Origin: Fuerstiella sp041398845
Lineage (GTDB): Bacteria > Planctomycetota > Planctomycetia > Planctomycetales > Planctomycetaceae
Assembly (NCBI GenBank): GCA_041398845.1
Contig: JAWKTZ010000006.1
Coordinates: 992,001-1,056,000 of the forward strand
Length of the DNA: 64,000 nucleotides
Direction: 5' to 3'
The position numbers and the translations under genes were made by a program. The notes under the pieces are model-generated. The model saw nothing but the letters and a program-made list of their open reading frames with translations. It did not search any database and had not been told where the DNA came from. Below, in pieces: positions 26,488-35,558 of the stretch (position 1 is its first letter; every line of letters begins with the position of its first letter).

Positions 26488-27843
26488 GTGATCTGGCCCT
26501 TTCGACCTCATCCTCCGCTTTCGTTGAATCATAAGGTCACCTGCGAACGACGGTTTGCAGAGATCGGACGATTGCTTCGACATCGCCTGCCTCGTCCTGC
26601 GACCATTGTGCGACCTGAAGAAATCGCGACCCTGATTGACGGATGCTCACAGGGCGATCTGCCGCAGAGTCTGTTTGGCTTCATGCGGGCTCGCATTTTT
26701 CCTGAGGACACGATCCCGGCCGGATGGGCAGAAGCCGAAACGCTGACAATCAACGGTCAGTCGCTGCCCTATGCCATCACCTCGGATGAAACGGGACAGG
26801 CAACGGGAATCCATTTTCATCCGCTGCTGAAACACACTCCCGAACGCCTTGCGGCTGTCACTGCGACGGCTGCGGCCGAGCATCTGGTTTGTTCGCAGAA
26901 ACTGGCCGACCGGCTTTCGAGCAGTTCGTTTGAACTCATTCCACTGTTCTTCGGCTTTGGCCCATTGATGTCGCATGCCGCGATGTACGAACTCCCCGAC
27001 GCCGCAAAGGGACTCGAGCTGACTCGCACAGCCCGAGTCGGAGCGGTAAGCCCTCTGGACTTCGGATACAGCATGGCGCTGGCCGACTGGTCGTTGAAGA
27101 CCAATCACGAGGATTTTCTGAATGTGCTGCGACTGGATGCAAAAGAAGGGTTGCAGAAAGGACTGCGTTTTCTGAGAAAAACCAATGACTGTAGTTTTGA
27201 AACCGACTTTCTGGAACGACAGGAAGCCGATACGGTGGGCTTCGTGATGGCGCGCCTGCAGGGACGCAGCCACAGCCGACAGTTGAACACGCTGCTGGAT
27301 CTGTATTCTGCGCCGGACCGTCTGGATGACGATCTGATGGAACCGGTGGCGGGACTGCTGCGACATCCGGAAGCAGAAATTCAACGGATGGCAACCGCCA
27401 CACTGGCGCGCTGCAGCATTTTGCCTCGAGCCGTTCACGACGAACTGGTGATCCTGGCAGAAGACGGTTCAGCCGCAATTCGCCGGGCCGCCGTGTCCGC
27501 TCTGCGACCGGGTTATGACAACGACGACAGTGTTCTGGAAATGATGATTGAGTTTCTGCGGCGCAGTGATCGAGCATTGATCGCGGTCAGCCTGAACACC
27601 TTGCTGAAATACAACTCCTGGCCGGACGGGGTGTCAGACGCCGTTCTGAAAGCTCTGTCCACCATGGTGCTTTCGAGTGGAATGGACGACCTGGCGCTGG
27701 GAGTGCGGTTGCTGGAAAAAGCACACGCCGATCCCGATCAGGCCCTAACGCTGCACTTTGCGGACGACCCGACAGCTCTGGCGATTTTCGCAGAACTGAA
27801 AGGCCACGATCCCGAACTTTCAGGAACTGCCAACGCTGATTGA
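26488..27843 (+). CDS. Cytosolic HEAT-like repeat protein of unknown function
   Basis: The frame is open from 26422, but GTG at 26488 has CAGGGA 8 nt upstream and begins VIWPFRPHPPLSL, so I choose it (451 aa). There is no signal peptide. The second half contains helical pairs with HEAT character (MEPVAGLLRHPEAEIQRMATATLARC, ILAEDGSAAIRRAAVSALRPG, VLEMMIEFLRRSDRALIAVSLNTLLKY), while the first half (LIDGCSQGDLPQSLFGFMRARIF, FGFGPLMSHAAMYELPDAA) is unfamiliar. Role unknown; HEAT solenoids usually bind proteins. It ends 6 bp from the convergent TPR gene, so the two share a terminator region. Confidence 0.72.
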   Translation: MIWPFRPHPPLSLNHKVTCERRFAEIGRLLRHRLPRPATIVRPEEIATLIDGCSQGDLPQSLFGFMRARIFPEDTIPAGWAEAETLTINGQSLPYAITSDETGQATGIHFHPLLKHTPERLAAVTATAAAEHLVCSQKLADRLSSSSFELIPLFFGFGPLMSHAAMYELPDAAKGLELTRTARVGAVSPLDFGYSMALADWSLKTNHEDFLNVLRLDAKEGLQKGLRFLRKTNDCSFETDFLERQEADTVGFVMARLQGRSHSRQLNTLLDLYSAPDRLDDDLMEPVAGLLRHPEAEIQRMATATLARCSILPRAVHDELVILAEDGSAAIRRAAVSALRPGYDNDDSVLEMMIEFLRRSDRALIAVSLNTLLKYNSWPDGVSDAVLKALSTMVLSSGMDDLALGVRLLEKAHADPDQALTLHFADDPTALAIFAELKGHDPELSGTANAD

Positions 27844-27849
27844 CGGCGA

Positions 27850-30531
27850 CTACCGCTGAGTCATCTTGGGACGTTCGATCTGAAGCTGCTGCTGTAACTG
27901 CCGCAGCATTTCCTCCTCAGCCGGAGCCAGTCGACCATGAGACGGTCGGTCAATCAGATCACGCACCAGTTCCACGGCTTCGGCATGTCTTCCTGCCGTC
28001 AGCAGGGTACGGGCTTCATACAGATAGGACGCCATCGAACGTTCTGTCGCTGGAATGGATGTCAGCACTTCCAGGGCCAGTTCTGTCTGGTTCTGCTGCG
28101 CCAGTGCGAGACCACGGATACTGCGAACGGAAGGATCGCTGGGCGAAAGCCGGGCGGCCTGTTCCGACAACTGAAGTGCCCGGGACGGGTTGTTCTGAAT
28201 CAATGCAGCCAGCCATGCCAGCCTCCCGAGTGCTCGACCATTACCGGGGTCGAAGCTGGCCAGTTGCTGCAGGAGCGTTTCTGCTTCGCCATATCTGCCG
28301 GTCAGAATCTGACTGTCAGCATAAGCCAGACGCAGATTGACATTTGACGGATCGTTCCGAATCAACTGCACCAGTTCATTGTTGACTCGACTTTTCACGG
28401 CTGTATCTCGGGGAGCCTGACGCAGACATTCCAGCCAGCACTGAGCGGCAACGTCCGGCAGAAGTCGGGCCGTTCCGTCGACAATTTCCATCGCTGCGCC
28501 AACGGACTGATGCACGGCAAGGAAGTGAACGTAATCGAATACAAACTGACTGGTGGAACCCGCTAGTTGTCGCCATGCTTCGTCAGCATACTTCAGAAGC
28601 AACTGAGATGCTTCGCTGCTGCCACGGGTCAGTTCTTCGGCTTCGGCCACAGACATGCTGGAACGCGCCAGAACGTGCAGCCGCTGCTGTTCACTCACGT
28701 TTGCACAGCACCGGCCTGCCAGCAGGTCAGCCAGCCAGTTGTCAAGGCTGCTGAGATCTTCTCTGGCTGTCAGAAGTTTCAGGATACTGGTATGAGCTTC
28801 CGCATTCGTACCGTCTTCGTCCAGAACTTTCCGAATGCGTTCCAGCAACTCGTCTCCGTGAACAGCCGACAGCCGCTGGTACGCTCGCTGAATCTCAGGG
28901 CGGTCCGGCATCTGGCGAGCTGCTTCATCCAGAAGATCCATGGCCTGAGCAGGGAACCCTTCTCCGAACAGCAGGTCGGCCTGCAGCAGACTGCGCTGAA
29001 CCGGATCCCTGATCAGAGGCTCTTTGTCACGCAGCAGGTCACGAACTTCCGCCCAGTTCCGACTCTGTCGAGGCAACGTCAGGTTGTGGCGAATCATCAG
29101 GTTAGCCAGAAACTCGGGAACACCTTCCACGTGCAGCAACTGACGATATTCGGCAATGGCCAGATCCACCTGATCTGTTCGCAGATAAGCGGATGCCATT
29201 CCCAGTCGGCCGCCTTCAAACTCCGGATTGCTCTGAACCAGTTCCCGCATTGTGTCCATCGCTTCAAGGTCATCACCATTTTCACGGCGACACAACGCCA
29301 GACACACACGAGCTCGCGACGCCATATTGGGATCCTGTCGAGCAAATCCCAGGGCGAGTTCGAATGCGTTGATGGCTTCCTTCCAGTGCTTCTGCGACAT
29401 CAGCAGGCGGCCACGCATGAATTCACGCCGACCACGATCGACCACTCGACCGGGAATCCGGTCAAAGATATCCTGAGCACGATCGTAACGCTGTTCACTG
29501 ACCAGATAATCCACCAGCACCTCGTGCATTTCGAATTGTCGGGGATCTCGTTCGATCCCTTCTTCCAGCGTTTGAATCGCAGCGTCTCGCTGGTTGACAG
29601 CCCACATGGCCGACGACAGATACAACCGCAGTCTGGCTTCGTTCTCGTTGCCCCGGATCTCCGGCTGCAGGTGAGCAATCACCTGGTTGTAGTGTTGCTG
29701 ATCGTCGAAATCCCGATTGGCCTGCTTTGCCGTGCGAATGGCCTTCAGCATCATGGCGTTGGTGCGCACGTCGTGCGGTTCGGACTTCAGGGCCTGCCAC
29801 AGATCCGGAATGGCGCGTTCGGCCTGATTCTGATCCAGCAGCCATGAGGCACGAATGCGCCGGGACTTTGCAGAATCCTGAGTGTTGATCAGAGTCTGCA
29901 GTAGTGACTCGGCAGCAACGGGATCCTTGCTTTCACTCGTCAGCAACTGAGCCAGATATTCATACGATTCGGGAACGACATCCTGCAGGTGGATGGCGGT
30001 CTGAAAGTAGTCAATCGCATTCGTGTACTCACCCGTGTCACGAGCGACAATCCCGCTGAAGTGCCAGACTTCTGACAGGTCGGAACGCTTTTCCCGCAGA
30101 GTCTTCAGATGGACGGCCGCATCGGAGTAACGGCCCAGTTTGTCCGCAATGCGAATCTGACGAATACGCAGGTCGTCACGGTCGCGGTCGTCGCGCAGGA
30201 GTCGTTCGTTGATCTGAAACGCACGCTGAAGCGCCTTCGCGCTTGTACCGTGTTCTTCCAGCAGTTTGGAGATCTGTTCTTCGACGGCGTCATCGTTGGG
30301 ATTCAATACCAGATACTGCTCATACATATCGAAGGCGCGCGTGTGATCTTCTTCGACAAGGGCCTGTTCGGCCGTTTGTTTCAGATAGGCGCTGGTGCGA
30401 ACAACCTGAGACGCGTGCAGATAATTCATGCCCAGCCACAGCAGAGTTCCGCCCGCTCCCAGAATGGCAAGTGCCTTCAGGTTCAGGACGCGCCGCTGTG
30501 TGGGCTCGTTTTCCTTGGAGGTATGTGGCAT
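27850..30531 (-). CDS. Membrane-anchored TPR protein of the exosortase locus
   Basis: The 893-aa protein has one N-terminal membrane segment (ALAILGAGGTLLWLGMNYL, about residues 20-40) and then a long series of tetratricopeptide repeats: AFDMYEQYLVLNPNDDAVEEQ, DAAVHLKTLREKRSD, AIDYFQTAIHLQDVVPESY, AIQTLEEGIERDPRQFE, AINAFELALGF, AIAEYRQLLHVEGVP and others to the C-terminus. The solenoid would face the periplasm. It is the third gene of the minus-strand exosortase cluster, 56 bp downstream of the EpsI-like gene, and large TPR proteins are usual partners of exosortase/EPS systems. It probably scaffolds export or sorting. Confidence 0.85.
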   Translation of the reverse strand: MPHTSKENEPTQRRVLNLKALAILGAGGTLLWLGMNYLHASQVVRTSAYLKQTAEQALVEEDHTRAFDMYEQYLVLNPNDDAVEEQISKLLEEHGTSAKALQRAFQINERLLRDDRDRDDLRIRQIRIADKLGRYSDAAVHLKTLREKRSDLSEVWHFSGIVARDTGEYTNAIDYFQTAIHLQDVVPESYEYLAQLLTSESKDPVAAESLLQTLINTQDSAKSRRIRASWLLDQNQAERAIPDLWQALKSEPHDVRTNAMMLKAIRTAKQANRDFDDQQHYNQVIAHLQPEIRGNENEARLRLYLSSAMWAVNQRDAAIQTLEEGIERDPRQFEMHEVLVDYLVSEQRYDRAQDIFDRIPGRVVDRGRREFMRGRLLMSQKHWKEAINAFELALGFARQDPNMASRARVCLALCRRENGDDLEAMDTMRELVQSNPEFEGGRLGMASAYLRTDQVDLAIAEYRQLLHVEGVPEFLANLMIRHNLTLPRQSRNWAEVRDLLRDKEPLIRDPVQRSLLQADLLFGEGFPAQAMDLLDEAARQMPDRPEIQRAYQRLSAVHGDELLERIRKVLDEDGTNAEAHTSILKLLTAREDLSSLDNWLADLLAGRCCANVSEQQRLHVLARSSMSVAEAEELTRGSSEASQLLLKYADEAWRQLAGSTSQFVFDYVHFLAVHQSVGAAMEIVDGTARLLPDVAAQCWLECLRQAPRDTAVKSRVNNELVQLIRNDPSNVNLRLAYADSQILTGRYGEAETLLQQLASFDPGNGRALGRLAWLAALIQNNPSRALQLSEQAARLSPSDPSVRSIRGLALAQQNQTELALEVLTSIPATERSMASYLYEARTLLTAGRHAEAVELVRDLIDRPSHGRLAPAEEEMLRQLQQQLQIERPKMTQR

Positions 30532-30587
30532 GACGACTGTCTTTGATAAGGAAAGACGCGAGCAGTTTTGAAACGGATCAGCGACCG

Positions 30588-31295
30588 CTAACCGGCAAGT
30601 GCCTCGGAAATCACAGGCAGAACATCCTGCAGAAAGCTTTCGATCTGCGGCAAGGATGTCTGCCCCGGTTCTTCCAGAGAACTGTCGGTCACGTAAATCT
30701 TGTAAAGATACGAATGGCCTCGAAAAGCGAATCTCGGATTGGACGGAGCCTTCCAGTTGCCATCAGGAGCCCAGCCCCAGAACACGCGGACGATCTCCGG
30801 AACAGACACATCTCCCTGACGGAAGGATGACTTGTTGAATTCGTAGATGTAGGAGGATCCTTCCGACTTGATCGGTGTCACGGCCGGACCGGAAATCAGT
30901 TTATAGCCAACACCCTGAAAACAGGCTGTCGGAGGATGCACAGACATCGGCCCCGCGTTTCCGCACAGCACCGTCAGAAACACCGAATAGCCCGTGCGGT
31001 CGTTGCGGTACTCGCGGCGAACATACCCATGAATTCCGGCAGCATCGATTTCCCGTTCCGACAGTTCCGCGTCGGTGGACGTCCAGTTGCCGATCTCTGC
31101 CGGCAGATTCGTCAGGCGTGCGGATGCGGTGGCAAGGGCCTGCTGGTCGGCCAGGCCAACACCGTTCAGCGCGCTGTCGGCCAGCTTACCGACACACAGA
31201 ACAGCCAGGCCGGAGCCGATCAGCAGCATGTCCCGTCGACTGATTTTCTGATCTTCCACAGGTTGAACTTTCGCAGCACAGGAAACAATGGTCAC
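30588..31295 (-). CDS. EpsI-like exosortase-associated protein
   Basis: The frame is open from 31418, overlapping the exosortase gene, but the GTG at 31295 gives a 235-aa protein with the expected features. An RR-preceded hydrophobic stretch (ISRRDMLLIGSGLAVLCVGKLA) anchors or exports it, and the remainder is an EpsI/DUF3485 domain: LPAEIGNWTS, YVRREYRND, VHPPTACFQGVGYKLISG with the conserved Cys, and a C-terminal strand FAFRGHSYLYKIYVTD. EpsI proteins accompany exosortases and are thought to help in sorting or exopolysaccharide export; the mechanism is unknown. It lies 37 bp from the exosortase stop and 56 bp before the TPR gene. Confidence 0.87.
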   Translation of the reverse strand: MTIVSCAAKVQPVEDQKISRRDMLLIGSGLAVLCVGKLADSALNGVGLADQQALATASARLTNLPAEIGNWTSTDAELSEREIDAAGIHGYVRREYRNDRTGYSVFLTVLCGNAGPMSVHPPTACFQGVGYKLISGPAVTPIKSEGSSYIYEFNKSSFRQGDVSVPEIVRVFWGWAPDGNWKAPSNPRFAFRGHSYLYKIYVTDSSLEEPGQTSLPQIESFLQDVLPVISEALAG

Positions 31296-31332
31296 ATTCA
31301 GGGAAAGCACTGGGCAGGAACAGATCCGCCCG

Positions 31333-32286
31333 TCAGATCTTCGAAACAGTGGGGACACCGGGCAGGCCGGAGTGCTTGACGGTTCGCAGCTTGTGATCAC
31401 CGTGGGGAGCAGGAACAAAGACCCAGTCCAGAATCTTCAGTAACAGGTACAGCAGCAGCATGGCGGCAGGCATCATCAGCCAGCCGCTGAGATCATGAAA
31501 AACCAAATCGGCCATCTTCTGGCCAAACATGTCATGAGCCAGCGCGGTCGCGACAATGCGGCCAATGTTGCAGATCAGTGCGATCGGCACGGCACTGAAC
31601 AGAATGATGGCTTTCTCCCAGAGGCTGCGCTGACAGACAATCATGGTGGCAACGGAGATCGCGATGAAGACCGTCAGCATTCGCATTCCGCTGCATGCTT
31701 CGGCGACACCCAGCTTGTGATCCCCCATCAGAATCATGCTGCCTTTGGCCACCGCCGGAATTCCAAACATCTGAATGTACCATGCCGATTGTTCGGCACC
31801 GTAAAGCTGCAGCGGTGCCGACAGCATGCGCTCCACTCGGAAGGGCAGAGGAAACATGAAGACCAGAAAGAAGATGGCCGGCCAGACACCGACCGTCAGA
31901 CGTCGGCCCCAGATCAGCAGAATGCCACCCACAACACAGCACAGCAGTCCCAGGCAGTCCGCAAATTCGACAAACACGTAAACGCCGAGAATGTGCATCA
32001 CGATGCCTGCCGTCAGCCAGACCAGTCCCCAGCCGTTGGAACGAGCTTTGCCGGGAGCGATGTGGTCGCTCAGGAACCAGCCCAGGCCGGCGGCGATCAG
32101 AGGAATCGCGAAGCCATGAGAATACTGAGGCTCTGTGGACCAGCGCGCTGAGAATGATTTCAGCAGATCAAAGAAAACGTAGCCCACGGCGAGGCAAAAC
32201 GCTCCCGACCACACGGCGCGTTGCCGCCAGTCGGGACACGTCCATTCCGTGGGTTCATGAGTTTTCAGAATCGATTTCGTTTCCAT
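31333..32286 (-). CDS. Exosortase (PEP-CTERM sorting transpeptidase)
   Basis: Exosortases are multi-pass membrane enzymes that cut C-terminal PEP-CTERM tails and pass the protein on to the cell surface. From ATG 32286 the product is 317 aa with about eight membrane segments. The triad is visible: Cys198 in VAEACSGMR, Arg243 in CNIGRIVA and His264 in FHDLSGW, in the spacing of the family. The long frame to 32550 is rejected because the extra 88 residues read as non-coding. The EpsI-like and TPR genes follow on the same strand. The divergent gene at 32683 encodes a protein ending in a PEP-CTERM signal, a likely substrate. Confidence 0.95.
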   Translation of the reverse strand: METKSILKTHEPTEWTCPDWRQRAVWSGAFCLAVGYVFFDLLKSFSARWSTEPQYSHGFAIPLIAAGLGWFLSDHIAPGKARSNGWGLVWLTAGIVMHILGVYVFVEFADCLGLLCCVVGGILLIWGRRLTVGVWPAIFFLVFMFPLPFRVERMLSAPLQLYGAEQSAWYIQMFGIPAVAKGSMILMGDHKLGVAEACSGMRMLTVFIAISVATMIVCQRSLWEKAIILFSAVPIALICNIGRIVATALAHDMFGQKMADLVFHDLSGWLMMPAAMLLLYLLLKILDWVFVPAPHGDHKLRTVKHSGLPGVPTVSKI

Positions 32287-32682
32287 GCTGTGCTGTTTTC
32301 GCTGCCAGTCAATGTGTGGGCGGGGGACTGCTGCGAAAAGGTTAGTTCGCCGATGTGTGCCGGGAAGCGACGAAGTCACAGAAACCTGAGGAAACAATGA
32401 GACGTACGTAAGCTGTGCGGGCGATGACGATTTTGGCGTTGCGTTTTGGAAACGGATAATCGTTACAACCGGCAAAACCGGAGGGCCGGTTAGGTAAACC
32501 AGGTAAAACGCACCTTCTGTTTCAAAAGAAACTGGAGCAACCCATGGCACCGTTTATGTTACTGCACAGGCTAAGTGATCTGCTGACGAATTCTCCGGAA
32601 TTCGGCTCCCTCAAACTCCCACTCCACGTCACTCGTCTCATTTGGGATCAGGATTTTTTCCACTTTGCGAGGCACTACGACA
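32287..32682. promoter_or_regulatory. Divergent control region between exosortase and PEP-CTERM gene
   Basis: About 400 bp with no supported gene. At 32546-32551 is TGGCAC followed at sigma54 spacing by ATGTT, a good -24 but weak -12 element, pointing to the PEP-CTERM gene 130 bp away. PEP-CTERM genes are sigma54-controlled in some proteobacteria, but the evidence here is one imperfect motif. Confidence 0.3.
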
Positions 32683-34908
32683 ATGTTGACAGAGAAACTC
32701 ATTTCCTTCTTCAAGAAAGCTTCGCTGTGTGGCGTCGTAATGGCGACGACTGCTGCACCGTTGTGGGCTGAGGGCGTTCAACACACATCGCGCTTTGTCT
32801 ACGGTCAGCCGTGCTCGGTCTGCAGCCAGACATTCGCCTATCAGGCAGCCGGAGCAGCATTGCCAGGTTACCCGGCCATGATGCAGGCCATGCCTCATGC
32901 CGCCCAGATCGTCGCAGACGGTTCCTGCGGCTGCGGTACAGCCGGTCCCGTTGCAGGACCTCAGTTGAATCAGCGTTTCGATTCTCAATACGGACCAGGC
33001 CTGTCACAGGGTCCGGCTGACGACACTCGTGTCTTCGGAGATGAAGGTCAACTGACGGATGATCTTTACGGACCGGGACTCGGTCTGGCTCCTGGCGATC
33101 CGGCCTACGGAATTCCCGGAGTTCCGGATGGTTCGATCTACGCGGGTGATGCATTGGTTCCGGGAACCGCTGTCGCAACCGGACCAGCCGTCGCTGGTGG
33201 TGCGGGCGGTCCCGGCCCGGGCGGCAGCACAGGCAACGTTGGTGGATTTGGCGGAGGCAGCTCTGGCGGGTTCAGCGGCGGTGGTGGATTCGGCGGTGGC
33301 GGTGGCTTTGGTGGACTTGCCGGTCTGGCTGGACTGGCCGCTTTGAATGGCAACAACGGCAACGGCGGAGGGAATGCCAACAACAACAATAACAACAACA
33401 ACGGTGGTGGTGGAGATGGCACCGGCAATGGTGGTGTCAATGTCACCGTTAACAACAACACAGGCGATGTGACGGCCAACGGTGGAAACGGAACCGGCGG
33501 AACAGCCAATGGCAACGGTGGCGCTGGTGGCAATGCGACCGGCGGTACCGCAAACGGCAACGGCGGAGCTGGCGGTAACGCGACGGGCGGAGCTGGCGGT
33601 AATGCAACAGGTGGTGCTGGCGGAAACGCCAACGGTGGCAATGCGACGGGTGGCAACGCGACGGGTGGCAATGCCAACGGTCAGGGCTTTGGAGGAAACG
33701 CGAACGCTCAAGGTGGCAACGGATTCGGACAGGGTAGCGGGTTCGGACAGGGTAGCGGGTTCGGACAGGGTAGCGGGTTCGGACAGGGAAACGGCGGTAA
33801 TGGAAACGGCGGTAACGGAGGAGGTGGCAATGGTGGTGGCAAGACGAATGGAACGTCCGGCTTCGGCCAGAACAACTTCCCGTTTTCTGTGATGCCCGGT
33901 GACAAAGGCAAAGGCGGCTTCGGAGGCGGAGCGATTGGAGGCGGCTTTGGTGGTAACGACCAGGGCGGCAACAACGGAGGCGGTTCCGGTGGTGGATTCG
34001 GCGGAGGAAGCGGAAGCGGTTCGGGCAGTGGTGGCGGAAGCGGCTTCGGTCAGGACAATCAGGGCAGTGGATCCGGCTTCGGCGGTGGATCCGGCTTTGG
34101 TGGTGGATCGGGAGGTGGATCCGGCTTTGGTGGTGGATCCGGAAGCGGATCGGGATCGGGTAGCGGTTCTGGATCAGGATCGGGCAGTGGCTCTGGATCG
34201 GGTAGCGGTTCTGGCTCTGGAAGCGGATCGGGATCAGGAAGCGGTTCTGGCTCCGGAAGTGGGTCAGGATCAGGCAGCGGTTCTGGTTCTGGAAGTGGAT
34301 CCGGATCGGGTAGCGGTTCTGGCTCTGGAAGCGGATCGGGATCAGGCAGTGGCTCTGGCTCCGGAAGCGGGTCAGGATCAGGCAGCGGTTCTGGCTCCGG
34401 AAGTGGATCAGGATCGGGTAGCGGTTCTGGCTCTGGAAGCGGATCGGGATCGGGTAGCGGATTCGGTTCTGGAAGTGGATCAGGATCGGGTAGTGGATCG
34501 GGATCGGGAAGTGGTTCTGGCTCTGGAAGTGGATCAGGATCGGGAAGTGGTTCTGGCTCTGGAAGCGGATCGGGATCGGGTAGCGGATTCGGTTCTGGAA
34601 GTGGATCAGGATCAGGAAGTGGATCAGGATCAGGAAGTGGTTTCGGCGGAATGTTCAGCAATCCGAACGAGCCGACAGTGGACGTTGGAGTCACTCAGCC
34701 AACCGATCCTGGTAACGGCAGTGGCTCGGGCTTCGGGGGCGGCGGTGGAAACACGACGCCGGGTGGTTTCGGTGATAACTCAACCGATACCGCTCCAGTT
34801 GTTCCCGAACCAGGCAGTCTGCTGATGCTGGCCCTCGGGTCCTGTATGGGCGGAGTCGCTTATCTGCGACGACGTCGTAAGAATCAGGCCAACAGCACAG
34901 AAGCGTAA
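32683..34908 (+). CDS. PEP-CTERM surface protein with a long Ser-Gly repeat
   Basis: The product (741 aa from ATG 32683; a start at 32665 is also possible) has a signal peptide (KKASLCGVVMATTAAPLWA), a Cys-containing N-domain, and then long low-complexity regions: Gly/Asn-rich GGxGN words, four copies of an 18-bp unit encoding GQGSGF (33721-33790), Gly/Phe-rich stretches, and about 165 residues of nearly pure Ser-Gly alternation with occasional Phe (34.14-34.64 kb). It ends with VPEPGSLLMLALGSCMGG followed by RRRR, a textbook PEP-CTERM tripartite signal. The neighbouring exosortase would sort it. SG repeats suggest heavy O-glycosylation or a flexible spacer. Frames on the other strand (PDPDPLPEPEP) are shadows. 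Confidence 0.93.
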   Translation: MLTEKLISFFKKASLCGVVMATTAAPLWAEGVQHTSRFVYGQPCSVCSQTFAYQAAGAALPGYPAMMQAMPHAAQIVADGSCGCGTAGPVAGPQLNQRFDSQYGPGLSQGPADDTRVFGDEGQLTDDLYGPGLGLAPGDPAYGIPGVPDGSIYAGDALVPGTAVATGPAVAGGAGGPGPGGSTGNVGGFGGGSSGGFSGGGGFGGGGGFGGLAGLAGLAALNGNNGNGGGNANNNNNNNNGGGGDGTGNGGVNVTVNNNTGDVTANGGNGTGGTANGNGGAGGNATGGTANGNGGAGGNATGGAGGNATGGAGGNANGGNATGGNATGGNANGQGFGGNANAQGGNGFGQGSGFGQGSGFGQGSGFGQGNGGNGNGGNGGGGNGGGKTNGTSGFGQNNFPFSVMPGDKGKGGFGGGAIGGGFGGNDQGGNNGGGSGGGFGGGSGSGSGSGGGSGFGQDNQGSGSGFGGGSGFGGGSGGGSGFGGGSGSGSGSGSGSGSGSGSGSGSGSGSGSGSGSGSGSGSGSGSGSGSGSGSGSGSGSGSGSGSGSGSGSGSGSGSGSGSGSGSGSGSGSGSGSGSGSGSGSGSGSGSGSGFGSGSGSGSGSGSGSGSGSGSGSGSGSGSGSGSGSGSGSGSGFGSGSGSGSGSGSGSGSGFGGMFSNPNEPTVDVGVTQPTDPGNGSGSGFGGGGGNTTPGGFGDNSTDTAPVVPEPGSLLMLALGSCMGGVAYLRRRRKNQANSTEA
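33721..33790 (+). repeat. 18-bp tandem repeat (GQGSGF)
   Basis: Nearly identical copies of GGACAGGGTAGCGGGTTC, about four units, encode GQGSGF in the PEP-CTERM protein. Confidence 0.85.
34135..34645 (+). repeat. Ser-Gly coding hexanucleotide-type repeat tract
   Basis: About 510 bp that translate as (SG)n with a few GF interruptions. The DNA is not a clean microsatellite: Ser codons alternate among TCG, TCA, TCT, TCC, AGC and AGT and Gly among GGA, GGT, GGC and GGG, with longer words such as GGTAGCGGTTCTGGCTCTGG recurring. Confidence 0.9.
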
Positions 34909-34934
34909 ATTCAACGCTGCAAGCATTCAAAAAC

Positions 34935-34971
34935 AAACCGTTGGTCGAGATGTTTCGGCCAACGGTTTTTT
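34935..34971. terminator. Bidirectional intrinsic terminator
   Basis: The 9-bp stem AACCGTTGG/CCAACGGTT with wobble-paired extension is followed by TTTTTT on the plus strand and, read from the minus strand, by TGTTTTTG. It lies between the convergent PEP-CTERM and DJ-1/PfpI genes. Confidence 0.85.
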
Positions 34972-34997
34972 AATGCGCCAGGAGAACCAGAACGGCC

Positions 34998-35558
34998 CTA
35001 TTCGGCGACCGCATCCTCCAGCAGCCGAATCCAGGGACCCACATAATGTCCGTTGTCGTGAAACGTGCGACCGCTGACAAGGTTGCCGTCGATCACACAC
35101 GGTTCGTTCACAAAGATTCCACCACAGACTTCCAGATCGAAACGGCACTTGCCGACCGTTGCCATCCGCCGGCCACGCACGCAGTCCGCATAGGCCGGAA
35201 TTTCAACGCCGTGACACACACTGGCAATGGGTTTGTTGGCGGCAAAGAAGTGTTTCGTGATCCGCACAAGATCGGCATCGTACCGAATGTATTCCGGTGC
35301 CCGTCCGCCACTGAACAGAATGCCGGTGTAATCCTGTTCCTGAACCTCACAGAACGGAACATCACATTCAATCGTATAGCCCTCCCATTCTTTCGTAATG
35401 GTCCAGCCCGGTTTGACCTCGTGCAGAACCATCTGATAGGTGCGTTTTTCCGGAGCCGTCACCACCGGCTGAAAACCCGCCTCAATCAGCCGATAGTAGG
35501 GGTACATCGTGTCCAGAGTTTCGGTGGCATCGCCGACCACAATCAGCACTTTTTTCAT
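34998..35558 (-). CDS. DJ-1/PfpI family protein
   Basis: A 186-aa cytosolic protein of the glutamine-amidotransferase-like DJ-1/PfpI group (ThiJ/PfpI); members include chaperone-like, glyoxalase/deglycase and protease-like proteins. The domain starts KKVLIVVGDATETLD with the conserved Glu; the nucleophile elbow is Cys in IASVCHGVEIPA, and DYTGILFSGGRAPEY carries the oxyanion loop. The late segment NLVSGRTFHDNGHYV closes the fold. I choose ATG 35558 because the sequence before it (from 35654) is unrelated. It faces the PEP-CTERM gene tail to tail and shares its terminator. The exact activity cannot be decided from sequence. Confidence 0.88.
   Translation of the reverse strand: MKKVLIVVGDATETLDTMYPYYRLIEAGFQPVVTAPEKRTYQMVLHEVKPGWTITKEWEGYTIECDVPFCEVQEQDYTGILFSGGRAPEYIRYDADLVRITKHFFAANKPIASVCHGVEIPAYADCVRGRRMATVGKCRFDLEVCGGIFVNEPCVIDGNLVSGRTFHDNGHYVGPWIRLLEDAVAE

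Noticed and set aside
28567..29847. 426-aa ORF on the plus strand
   Set aside because: Antisense to the TPR gene; no motifs and typical shadow composition.
34135..34645. Possible CRISPR-like array
   Set aside because: The repeats are short, contiguous and coding (Ser-Gly); no spacers and no cas genes nearby.
34059..34694. 211-aa Pro-Asp/Pro-Glu repeat ORF on the minus strand
   Set aside because: It is the mirror of the Ser-Gly coding repeat; repeat DNA keeps several frames open.
33899..34825. 308-aa plus-strand ORF overlapping the PEP-CTERM gene
   Set aside because: Shadow frame of the same repeat; no signal peptide or known motif, and the PEP-CTERM end is in the other frame.
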